A stretch of DNA of 31,662 bases from NCBI GenBank assembly GCA_905207425.1, contig CAJLLB010000006.1:1-31662 (forward strand). Direction: 5' to 3'. The DNA is from an uncultured Collinsella sp. Its GTDB lineage: Bacteria > Actinomycetota > Coriobacteriia > Coriobacteriales > Coriobacteriaceae. Both the position numbers and the translations under genes were made by a program. Under the pieces are notes generated by a model. The model worked only from the letters and a program-made list of their open reading frames with translations. It was not told where the DNA came from and searched no databases. Below, one piece after another: positions 24,787-31,662 of this stretch (positions within the stretch are counted from its first letter, which is position 1; each line of letters opens with the position of its first letter).

Positions 24787-25182
24787 TTACTTGGTCTCGT
24801 CGCCCTCCAGAAAGATCTTTCGGGTCACAAAGTTGTAGACCATGACAAGTGCGGTGGCACAAATCTTGGCGATATTGGCCTCGAGTCCCAGGCCGGCGTT
24901 GAGTGTCAGCACAATACCGTCGTTGAGCACCAAACCGATCACGGACAGCACGACAAAGATGATGAACTCGCGGCGGCGGCTCATGCCTTCCTTGTGCGCA
25001 AACACGTATTTCATGCTTGCGAGGTAGTTAAAGATGAGTGAGATGATAAAGCCGCTGGTGTTGGCGATTAGGATGTTGAGGCCCAGACCGTAGTGGAGCA
25101 GATTCATAATGCCAAAGTCGATAACCGTGGCAATGACACCGACGACGCCAAATTTCATAATCTGCGCAAGGAGCTTTTGCAT
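24787..25182 (-). CDS. GtrA family membrane protein (2)
   Basis: The 131 residues begin MQKLLAQIMKFGVVGV and have four hydrophobic helices, the SMKYVFAHKEGMSRRREF loop and a VYNFVTRKIFLEG C-terminus, all as in the neighbouring GtrA paralogue. I chose ATG at 25182, which has AGGT at good spacing. The frame is open to a TTG at 25245 that would add 21 residues including a basic amphipathic stretch; its upstream GGGGAT is too close. It lies just downstream of the broken fbp gene on the same strand. Confidence 0.85.
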   Translation of the reverse strand: MQKLLAQIMKFGVVGVIATVIDFGIMNLLHYGLGLNILIANTSGFIISLIFNYLASMKYVFAHKEGMSRRREFIIFVVLSVIGLVLNDGIVLTLNAGLGLEANIAKICATALVMVYNFVTRKIFLEGDETK

Positions 25183-25260
25183 AGTACCTGCCTTAAGCTG
25201 GCGCCGAAGCGCCGCGGGGATGACAAACTTAGCAAGTTTAGCCAATCCCCGCGGGTGGTG

Positions 25261-27172
25261 CTAGGCGCGCTCCTCGATAGCACCGTTTCTATATGCATCG
25301 AGCAGCTGGCGCAGGTCTTGGATCTGGCTGCGAATCTTGGCGCCAGTATCGGTGTCGCTCACCATGCGGCGACGGTCTGCTTGGTCAAAACGGTTGGTCT
25401 CGCTCTCGATGTCCACGTTGCGCGTGAGTGCCTCGGCAACCGTCGTAAAGGCCCGGTGCGACTTGAGGCGGCAGCCGCGCGAGCTCGAGATGAGCGTATA
25501 GCCGGCGATGCCCGTCTTGGGATGGTAAGCGCGGCAGAAGCCGCCATCGATGACCAGTAGCTTGCCCTCGGCGCGGATGGGCTGCTCACCCTTGGTGGTT
25601 TTAACGGGCGTGTGGCCGTTGATGATGTGGCCGGTCGGCGAACATGCCATGGGCGCGACGCCAAACTCGCGCATGATGTCGTCGCAGACCGAGGGCGACT
25701 TGGTAAGCGTAAAGTATGGGTCCATCGGCTCGACCCAGGTGCTCTTATCGGCGATATAGGCGCGCTCAAAGGTACGCACCAGGCGTCCGCTGGCGGGCGA
25801 GTTAAAGCCAATCCACAGGTACCACATCCAGTCGAGAGCGTCGCGGTCGCCCACGCGCCAGGCGCGGCGGGCGATGTGGTCGCAAAAATCGAGATAATCG
25901 CGGCCAGCGTGCCAGGTGCCCAGACAGTTCATGCTGCTAAAGGTGCCGTCTTCGTTGAGCGGAACGCAGCCGTGGAAGAGCAGGTTGCCGTTGGCGACCT
26001 TGTACATCGAGCCGTGGGAATAGAGGAAATCGATATGGCGATGCAGGTGATCGGCGGTGACAAACTCGGACACGAGCTTGTCGATGATGTGCTGCTCCTG
26101 GGGCGTGAGCGTATAGGGGTCCGCCGGGTCGACGGTGGGGAAGTCGTTGGTCGTGAGCGGCCACACGCTGCCGTCGGCGAGCGTGACCGTGCCGTTGTCG
26201 TGGTCGATCTTGTCGAGCAGCAGGCGGTCGGTCATGTCGAACTCGGGGTGGAGCTGGATAATCTGGCCCTCGAGCTTAAAGAGCAGCACGTTGATGGCCT
26301 TGATCAGCGGGGTGATGGACTCACCGGCGGTATAGGTGGCATCGGCAAAGGCGACAAGCTCACGCAGCGAGATGCCGTAGTCGTTCTCCAAGATCTCGTA
26401 GTTGTCGTAGCGTAGGTTGTTGCGCAATACCGTGGCGATGCAGGCGGGCTCACCGGCCGCCCATCCACAGCACGTCGTGGTTGCCCCACTGGATGTCGAG
26501 CGAATGGTAGGTGAGCAGGCGGTCCATAATCTTGGCTGCGCCGCCGCCGCGGTCGAAGATATCGCCCACCAGGTGCAGGTGGTCGACGGCCAGGCGCTTG
26601 ATGAGCGAAGCGAGCGACTCGATAAAGTCGTCGGCGCTGGCGGTCTCCAGGATGGACTCCACGATGCGCTCGTGATAGCGCACGCGATAGTTGTTCTCGT
26701 CCGGGTGCGTGTGCAACAACTCGTCGATGATATAGGCGTAGTCGCGCGGGATGGCCTTACGCACCTTGGAGCGCGTGTAGCGGCTTGAAAGCGAGCGAGC
26801 GACCATGATGAGCTGGTCAAGCATCGTCTTGTACCAGGTGGGCGAGTCCTCGCGCTGGCTGCGGACCAGCTCAATCTTCTCGCGCGGGTAGTAAATGAGC
26901 GTGCACAGCTCGCCCTTTTCGTCAAAGGAGAGCGTGTCGCCAAAAATCTCGTCGACATGCTCGCGTACGACGCCCGAGCAGTTGTTGAGGATGTGCATAA
27001 AGGCTTCGTACTCGCCGTGCACGTCGCTCATAAAATGCTCGGTGCCCTTGGGTAGGTTGAGGATGGCCGAGAGGTTGATAATCTCGGTAAATGCGGATTG
27101 TTCGGTGGGGAACTGTCTCGACAGCAGGCGCAGATACTTGAAGTCTTGCGGGTTGCGATCGAATGCGACCAT
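25261..27172 (-). pseudogene. fbp: Class III fructose-1,6-bisphosphatase, frameshifted
   Basis: This Firmicutes-type enzyme dephosphorylates fructose-1,6-bisphosphate in gluconeogenesis. The N-terminal part (ATG 27172, with GGAAGGTG before it) has the metallophosphatase motifs SDVHGEYEAF, VGDIFDRGGG and WGNHDVLWMG, then stops at TGA 26450-26452 after 240 residues. The remainder continues in another frame from about 26457 (GEPACIATVLRNNLRYDN) to 25261 for about 400 residues, including NGHTPVKTTKGEQP. The two parts together make the usual length of about 640. The break lies in WMG-GR against the expected WMG-A-x-A-GEP, as if five bases were lost in a GC-rich spot. Both halves look otherwise intact, so a recent mutation or a sequencing/assembly error is equally possible. 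Confidence 0.9.
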
Positions 27173-27191
27173 GAAACACCTTCCGATGGGG

Positions 27192-27228
27192 CTGGTAAAA
27201 CTGATAAACAGCGTCAAACGTTTACCAG
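27192..27228 (-). promoter_or_regulatory. Possible operator upstream of fbp
   Basis: CTGGTAAA (27192-27199) and TTTACCAG (27221-27228) are exact inverted halves 29 bases centre to centre. The right half lies in TGGTAAACGTTTGACG on the minus strand, whose AAACGTTT centre is typical of LacI/CcpA-family operators. It is 20-56 bases upstream of the fbp start. Confidence 0.35.
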
Positions 27229-27458
27229 TATGCGCCGCTTTTGTTTCGATTTTGCGCCAGCGGCTGAATTGTTGACTGAACGGTTTGGTAAATCGATTTA
27301 GTGAAGGTAGATGTGTCGGTTGGGTGGAGACGACAGAGAGTGTTTTCTCAGATATTTATGCGTGGGGTCGGTGGAGACGATGGTGGTAAAGATGTTCACT
27401 ATTTTTGGTTCGATTTGGTAAATAGTGGACATATGTACCGCATATAGGCTCACTGTGC

Positions 27459-27464
27459 GATAAT
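27459..27464 (+). promoter_or_regulatory. Possible -10 element of degV
   Basis: TGCGATAAT at 27456-27464 looks like an extended -10 element about 30 bases before the degV start. No recognisable -35 is present at the normal distance. Confidence 0.35.
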
Positions 27465-27492
27465 TTGCGCAGCAATGAGTAAGGAGCCTCAT

Positions 27493-28383
27493 ATGAGTGA
27501 TTTTGTCCTGACCTGTGAATCCGCCGCCGACCGAACCCGTGAGTTCTTTGCGTCGCGCAATATTCCTGTCGTGTGTTTTCATTACGAGATCGACGATGTT
27601 GTCTATACGGACAATCTGTATCAGTCGATTACGCCGGACAAGTTTTTTGCCCAGATTGCCGCGGGCGCCATGCCCAAGACGTCTCAGGTGAGCGTGGGTG
27701 AGTACGAGGAGTTTTGGGAGCCGTTTGTTGCCGAGGGTAAAGACGTGCTGCACCTGACGTTGTCGTCGGGTATTTCGGGCACGTATGGATCGGCTTGCGT
27801 TGCGGCGCAGATGCTCGCGGATCGCTATCCCCAGGGCGGCAAAGTGCGCATCATCGATTCGCTGGCGGCGTCTTCGGGCTTTGGTCTGTTGCTGGAATAT
27901 GCCGCCGACGTGCGCGATAGCGGGGCTTCACTCGACGAGACGGCTGCCTGGATCGAGGAGCACAAACTCAACCTGCACCACTGGTTCTTCTCGACCGATC
28001 TGTCGAGCTACCTACGAGGCGGTCGCATTTCGGCTGCGAGCGCGATCATCGGCACGGCGCTTAAGATTTGCCCGCTTATGACGGTCGATTGCGAAGGTAA
28101 GCTGTCGCCACGTGAGAAGATTCGCACTAAGAAGCGCGCGATTTCCGAGATGGCTAAGACCATGATGGCACACGTACAGGACGGTGCGGATTATTCGGGT
28201 AAGTGCATCATGTCGCAGTCGGCGTGCCGCGAGGATGCCGAGGCGGTCGCGGCGCTGATTGAGGAACAGGTTCCGCAGCTTAAAGGCAAGATTGAGATCA
28301 ATGACATCGGTACTCTGATTGGCTCGCATACCGGACCTGGTACGGTGGCGCTCTTCTTTATGGGCGACAAGCGTGTGGATTAA
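27493..28383 (+). CDS. DegV family fatty-acid binding protein
   Basis: DegV proteins bind a long-chain fatty acid and, in some Gram-positives, feed it to a fatty-acid kinase for phospholipid synthesis. The 296 residues show the family pattern: MSDFVLTCESAADRT at the N-terminus, the TSQVSVGEYEEF segment, LTLSSGISGTYGSA, VRIIDSLAASSGFG, SYLRGGRISAAS and a final HTGPGTVALFFMG. ATG at 27493 follows AAGGAG at seven bases; an in-frame ATG at 27475 comes before that Shine-Dalgarno and is rejected. No fak gene is in the window, and DegV paralogues are numerous in this group, so the exact partner is unknown. Confidence 0.94.
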   Translation: MSDFVLTCESAADRTREFFASRNIPVVCFHYEIDDVVYTDNLYQSITPDKFFAQIAAGAMPKTSQVSVGEYEEFWEPFVAEGKDVLHLTLSSGISGTYGSACVAAQMLADRYPQGGKVRIIDSLAASSGFGLLLEYAADVRDSGASLDETAAWIEEHKLNLHHWFFSTDLSSYLRGGRISAASAIIGTALKICPLMTVDCEGKLSPREKIRTKKRAISEMAKTMMAHVQDGADYSGKCIMSQSACREDAEAVAALIEEQVPQLKGKIEINDIGTLIGSHTGPGTVALFFMGDKRVD

Positions 28384-28424
28384 TTTGCCCCATCACATCG
28401 CTGCATGATTGTTCAAACGAAAAC

Positions 28425-28452
28425 GGCCCGCCTCACGTTTGTGGGGCGGGCC
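28425..28452. terminator. Terminator between convergent degV and TIM-barrel genes
   Basis: GGCCCGCCTCAC, loop GTTT, GTGGGGCGGGCC forms a 12-bp stem with one G-T pair. On the minus strand GTTTTCGTTT follows, so it ends the TIM-barrel gene. The plus side has only TTGCTGTT and may also serve degV. Confidence 0.75.
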
Positions 28453-28464
28453 TTGCTGTTGCGG

Positions 28465-29556
28465 CTAGCGTTTCTTTCCGCGGAAGAAGAAGCCGTGCAG
28501 TGACGGCTTGAGGCCGCGATTGGCGCGATGCTCCTCGACGCGCTCGTGGATCGAAGCGACGCGCTCGATGACTTCGTCGGGAATCGGCACGTCGGGATTC
28601 ATGTTCTCGACTTGGCTGACCTCGGCGGCGGCGACCTGGTCGATAATGGGCACGTCGTCGCGCGAGATGACAGGTGTGGCGTCTTCCTTCATCTTGCGAT
28701 AACGCTGCATCATGTCGGTCTGTAGCTGCTGGGCCGAAGGCGGCGTCCAGATGATGGCGTTGGCGCCGGCGGCGACGGTTTCACGGATGCTCTCTGGCGT
28801 CTTGCCGCCCGGCGCGATGAGCGGCAGGTTGGGATAGTGCTCGCGCAGCTCGCGTAGGACCTGAGGCGTGTTCTTGCCGGCGGCGATGTTGAGAATCTTG
28901 GCGCCGGCGCGCACCTTGGCGTGGGCATCGTCGTCGCAGCGAACGACCGTGGCGATGACGGGGATGTCGGCGATGTTGGTGATGTGCTCTACCATCTCGG
29001 CAGTAGCGGGGGAGTTGACCACGCAGCCCGCCGCGCCCTGCATCTCGGAGACGGCTGCCATCTGCACGGAGCGCTTACCGGTCGTAGTTCCGCCGCCCAC
29101 GCCTACAAAGACCGGGCACTCGGCGACGGTCAACAGTGCTTGCGTAATGGCGGGCTGCGGCGTGAAAGGGTAAACGGCAAAGACGGCATCGGCGTTGGAG
29201 TTGCGGATAACCGCGACGTCGGTGGTGTAGATGAGCGACTTGATGCGTCGGCCGAAGAGCGTAAAGCCGCTGGCCTCCTCGATCTCGTCGGGCATGCGAA
29301 GGGCCGCCTTGCGCAGGCGCCCGTCGATGGGCAGGGGCTCCATAGGGAGTAGGCCGTTGGGCGTGACGGCTACTTGGGGCTCGGTGAACTCGTCTGCGAG
29401 CTCGACCTCGGAGAAATCGACCGAGGCGACGATGTCCTCGTGAACCTCGGCGGGCACATCGATGGGAGCTTGGTCGTTTGCCGCGGCAGGCGTGTCGAAG
29501 GAGCTGGTGCCGACGAAGGCGTCGACGCGCTCATTTAGATCGTTGAGGGTATCCAT
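28465..29556 (-). CDS. TIM-barrel protein with acidic N-terminal extension
   Basis: Residues 100-275 have the alternating strand-helix pattern of a phosphate-binding TIM barrel: VFVGVGGGTTTGKRSV, GCVVNSPAT, IPVIATVVRCDDDAHAKV, AKILNIAAGKN, LPLIAPGGKTPESI and AIIWTPPSAQQL. It resembles proteins annotated loosely as hydrolases or KDPG-aldolase-like in related anaerobes; the reaction is unknown. About 95 residues precede the barrel and are acidic and low-complexity (PAEVHEDIVASVDFSEVELADEF). The C-terminus ends in a basic GFFFRGKKR. ATG at 29556 has no clear Shine-Dalgarno, so a shorter start (for example the Met at residue 72) is possible. Convergent with degV. Confidence 0.8.
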   Translation of the reverse strand: MDTLNDLNERVDAFVGTSSFDTPAAANDQAPIDVPAEVHEDIVASVDFSEVELADEFTEPQVAVTPNGLLPMEPLPIDGRLRKAALRMPDEIEEASGFTLFGRRIKSLIYTTDVAVIRNSNADAVFAVYPFTPQPAITQALLTVAECPVFVGVGGGTTTGKRSVQMAAVSEMQGAAGCVVNSPATAEMVEHITNIADIPVIATVVRCDDDAHAKVRAGAKILNIAAGKNTPQVLRELREHYPNLPLIAPGGKTPESIRETVAAGANAIIWTPPSAQQLQTDMMQRYRKMKEDATPVISRDDVPIIDQVAAAEVSQVENMNPDVPIPDEVIERVASIHERVEEHRANRGLKPSLHGFFFRGKKR

Positions 29557-29747
29557 GGAGGCTCGATTCTATGTGATAACGGCCGGCGCTATGCAGCCGG
29601 AATTGTGAATGCTAAATCGTTTGACGAGTTGATTTTTCCCCGCCGCGCCATCCGTTAGACCGAAGGGCCGGCGAACGTGAAGGAGCTGTGGTGGCGGGTA
29701 TCGAGGTGCTATCTTGAAAGTCCCGTTTAAAAGAGAGGTGACGCGGT

Positions 29748-29918
29748 ATGGAATTGACAGCAATGTTTGGCTCGATTGGCCTGTGTGTGGCCGCAATCGT
29801 TGCCGCCGCGGTCATCTACTTTGTGGTCACGGCCATTAAGGGCAAAAGGGCCGAACGCAAAGAGCGCGCGATGCTTAAACAACATCGCGACCAGCAGGGC
29901 AAACGCGCACAGAGATAG
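29748..29918 (+). CDS. 56-residue single-pass membrane peptide
   Basis: The frame ATG 29748 to TAG 29918 encodes one hydrophobic helix (SIGLCVAAIVAAAVIYFVVTAI, split near residues 9-30) followed by a strongly basic tail (KGKRAERKERA, then KQHRDQQGKRAQR). GAGAGGTGA lies eight bases before the ATG. The positive-inside pattern predicts an outside N-terminus and cytoplasmic tail. Codon use is like the neighbours. It stands alone between two minus-strand genes and ends 25 bases before the RNA methyltransferase stop. Function unknown. Confidence 0.75.
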   Translation: MELTAMFGSIGLCVAAIVAAAVIYFVVTAIKGKRAERKERAMLKQHRDQQGKRAQR

Positions 29919-29942
29919 CTTGTTGAGTTTTGGATCCGTGCG

Positions 29943-31046
29943 CTAGCTGCGTTTTCGAATCAGGGCAATGTAGAAGCCCTCAAAGTCGCGGCTAGGCGGA
30001 ATGGTCAGCGTGCCGGGCAGGCCGTTGGCGATGGCCGATACCTGACCCGCGGCAATGGCCTCGGTCAGGGCGTTGGACTCGATGCGCGGCTCCTCACCAG
30101 CTTCCTGGGCGCGGCGTGCTTCACTTTCGCTTGGCGTGCCGTCGAGGGGGATGAGCTCGCAGTCCATATGCTTGTCGAGGGCCTCTTGCAGGGCGTCCTC
30201 GTTTTCCTGCGGCAAGATCGAACAAGTCGAATAGACGAGCGTGCCGCCCGGTTTGAGGGCCCCCATGGCGCGGTCCAGAAGTGCTCGCTGCGAGCGGGCG
30301 CACTTGCTCAGCAACTGCTCGGTGAGGCCGCGCAGGCTTTTCTCGTTGCCACTGATGACGGTGCCCGTGCCGGTGCAGGGAGCGTCGAGCAGGATGCGGT
30401 CAAAGCGGAAGAACTCGTCGAGCTCGCGTGCGTCGATGCGCATGACGGGCACGTTTTTGGCACCCTGGCGATGGAGGTTCGACTCGAGCTTTTCGGCGCG
30501 GGGAATGCTCATCTCACAGGCGGTGAGGTGCGCCTGTCCCTGGGTGAGGGCGGCGATCTGCGTCGTCTTGCCGCCGGGGGCTGCGCACATGTCCAGGATG
30601 TCCTCGCCTGCCTGGGCGCCCAGGACCAACGGCGGCATCATGGATGACAGGCTCTGCAGGTAGATCTTGCCGTCGCGGTAGATGTCGAGATCCCACAGAT
30701 CGGAAACCTGGGCCTCGGGCAGGATAAAGGCGTCCGGGTACCAGGCGACGGGGTTGTGGGCGATGCCAGCGGCATCGAGCGCCGCAGCGATGTCCTCGGC
30801 GGTTGCCTTGAGCGTGTTGGCGCGCAGCGTGACCGGGCGTGTGACCGCGGCGCCGAAGCCCTCGATCATGAGCTCGGCATCGGCGGACGCATAGGCGCCG
30901 GCGACTGTGTCGACCATAAAGCGCGGCAGGTCGGCGGCGGAGTGTTGGGCGGCAAGCTGGTCGGAAAGCTCGGTGGAGGCAAACTGCCTAAGCTTGAGCT
31001 CGGGCTTAACCTGCTTTTTCTGCTTACGACGACGCGGCTTGGACAT
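29943..31046 (-). CDS. RsmB/RsmF-type rRNA or tRNA cytosine-5 methyltransferase
   Basis: These enzymes methylate cytosine C5 in rRNA (or tRNA) using S-adenosylmethionine. The 367 residues contain LRANTLK (74-80), the AdoMet motif DMCAAPGGKTTQ (152-163), the release cysteine in DAPCTGTGT (C224) and the catalytic cysteine in YSTCSILPQENE (C275). There is no NusB-like N-terminal domain as in RsmB, and no separate C-terminal PUA-type domain of E. coli RsmF size is evident, so the exact target is open. The N-terminus is very basic (MSKPRRRKQKKQVK), suited to RNA binding. It is on the same strand as metG, 60 bases downstream. Confidence 0.9.
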   Translation of the reverse strand: MSKPRRRKQKKQVKPELKLRQFASTELSDQLAAQHSAADLPRFMVDTVAGAYASADAELMIEGFGAAVTRPVTLRANTLKATAEDIAAALDAAGIAHNPVAWYPDAFILPEAQVSDLWDLDIYRDGKIYLQSLSSMMPPLVLGAQAGEDILDMCAAPGGKTTQIAALTQGQAHLTACEMSIPRAEKLESNLHRQGAKNVPVMRIDARELDEFFRFDRILLDAPCTGTGTVISGNEKSLRGLTEQLLSKCARSQRALLDRAMGALKPGGTLVYSTCSILPQENEDALQEALDKHMDCELIPLDGTPSESEARRAQEAGEEPRIESNALTEAIAAGQVSAIANGLPGTLTIPPSRDFEGFYIALIRKRS

Positions 31047-31084
31047 CCGTCTTTCCTTCCCGTTCCAAATTGACTACTTTCCGG

Positions 31085-31104
31085 GCACGCCGCTGCTGGC
31101 GTGC
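31085..31104 (-). other. Hairpin between metG and the methyltransferase gene
   Basis: GCACGCC, loop of six bases, GGCGTGC lies just after the metG stop. On the minus strand it is followed by CCGGAAAG rather than a T run, so it is more likely an RNA-stabilising hairpin or attenuation element than a terminator. Confidence 0.4.
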
Positions 31105-31105
31105 T

Positions 31106-31662
31106 TTAGTACTGGCTCTCGTGCTTGCTAAAGAAGTCGAAGCGCGGGGGCAGCGGCTTCACGCGGTGCTCGCCGGGCTTCTCGCCCAGGCTCTCCACAA
31201 ACTCATCCGTGGAGGCAAAGATGTTATCCCAGCTAAAGAAGGCGACCGGGTCAACGTCGAAGTACTCGCAGATGAGCTCGCAGCCGGCCGGCACGATGCC
31301 GTGCATGAGCACGGTCGCTACGCGCAGCTCGGTAAAGGCGTCGACGAGGGCCTGCGTCATGGCGGCGTTGGCCGGCTCGACCTCGAGCTTGTTGGCGGTC
31401 TTGGAGGCATCGCTCCAGCGCTTGTTGGCGGCGCGCAGGTAGTCGTCGCACACAGCGAGCGCTCGGTGCGTCTCGAACTTGTACATGGCCTGCTCAAAGG
31501 CGAGGGCTGCCTGCTGGGCGGCTTCGACCACGGTGTCAGAAGCGGCACCGGCGGGGATGCAACCGTTGCGATAGGGACTCTCGTCGCCCTCCTTGACGGC
31601 GACGCCGTAGAAGCAGCTGCGGGCCAGGCGGTTGAACACGTTCGTGAGCAGCGCGCCTTCCT
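31106..31662 (-). CDS. metG: Methionyl-tRNA synthetase, C-terminal part
   Basis: The gene is cut by the window edge; the frame is open through 31660 (LLTNVFNRLARSCFY). The visible 185 residues are the helical anticodon-binding domain of MetRS: NVFNRLARSCFYGVAV, FETHRALAVCDDYLRAANKRW (split over two helices) and LVDAFTELRVATVLMHGIVPAGCELI. The end segment VKPLPPRFDFF with the basic tail is typical of shorter MetRS forms without the C-terminal OB dimerisation domain. The first two thirds, including HIGH and KMSKS, lie outside the window, so activity cannot be judged. Confidence 0.88.
   Translation of the reverse strand, partial: EGALLTNVFNRLARSCFYGVAVKEGDESPYRNGCIPAGAASDTVVEAAQQAALAFEQAMYKFETHRALAVCDDYLRAANKRWSDASKTANKLEVEPANAAMTQALVDAFTELRVATVLMHGIVPAGCELICEYFDVDPVAFFSWDNIFASTDEFVESLGEKPGEHRVKPLPPRFDFFSKHESQY

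Larger units (their letters stand above)
27173..27492. other. 320-base divergent intergenic region between fbp and degV
   Basis: It holds the promoters of both genes and is AT-richer than the neighbours. GGTAAA occurs five times (four direct, one inverted), including TTTGGTAAAT at 27284 and 27414, besides the inverted repeat listed separately. GGTGGAGACGA also occurs twice. No coding frame is convincing. Confidence 0.6.

Noticed and set aside
25261..26958. A single 565-codon frame as the fbp gene start to end
   Set aside because: Only the part after about 26457 is fbp-like; the upstream 165 codons are a Ser/Arg/Thr-rich shadow of the true N-terminal frame.

Overview
The window looks like chromosome from a high-GC anaerobic gut actinobacterium of the Coriobacteriia, most likely Collinsella or a close relative. 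This rests on overall codon use, the ruvCAB order, a class III (Firmicutes-type) fructose bisphosphatase, formate-tetrahydrofolate ligase, a C69 dipeptidase and the style of the surface proteins. It is an inference; no rRNA or marker comparison was possible. I see no tRNA, rRNA, CRISPR array, insertion sequence or prophage.

Layout. 1-3.3 kb: the end of an unrecognised gene, then the tightly overlapping Holliday-junction operon ruvC-ruvA-ruvB. 3.4-5.2 kb: fhs with its own terminator. 5.3-9.1 kb: a membrane protein with phosphothreonine-like motifs, a convergent CDF metal exporter (probably Mn) and a divergent double zinc-ribbon protein. 9.15-11.8 kb: an accessory-looking minus-strand cassette (YhcG/DUF1016 nuclease, ADP-ribosylglycohydrolase, a 74-residue protein whose Shine-Dalgarno points to an ACG codon, and a possible 30-residue peptide). 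11.9-13.4 kb: a small PH-like protein, a lipoprotein, and a 460-base intergenic region with two copies of a 19-bp palindromic repeat. 13.4-16.5 kb: a cyclodeaminase/cyclohydrolase gene coupled to folD, then a C69 dipeptidase. 16.6-18.85 kb: a phasin-like protein with an ABC1/UbiB kinase.

18.99-24.0 kb is the most striking part. A cobalamin riboswitch leads into two abutting genes for surface proteins built on DUF4430, the fold of the C-terminal domain of animal transcobalamin and intrinsic factor. The first is a 1288-residue protein with four DUF4430 repeats, a PQQ-type beta-propeller, an InlB-type B repeat, a charged stalk and a C-terminal membrane anchor. The second has an N-terminal membrane anchor, a charged stalk and one DUF4430 domain. 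I read this as a B12-repressed corrinoid capture and relay system on the cell surface.

24.1-31.66 kb: two GtrA-family membrane proteins, an fbp gene broken by a frameshift, degV, a TIM-barrel protein, an unlisted 56-residue membrane peptide, an RsmB/RsmF-type rRNA methyltransferase and the 3' end of metG.

The folate genes fit together. fhs makes 10-formyl-THF, and the FolD here has lost the lysine needed for its cyclohydrolase step, while a separate cyclohydrolase-type protein is encoded immediately upstream of it.
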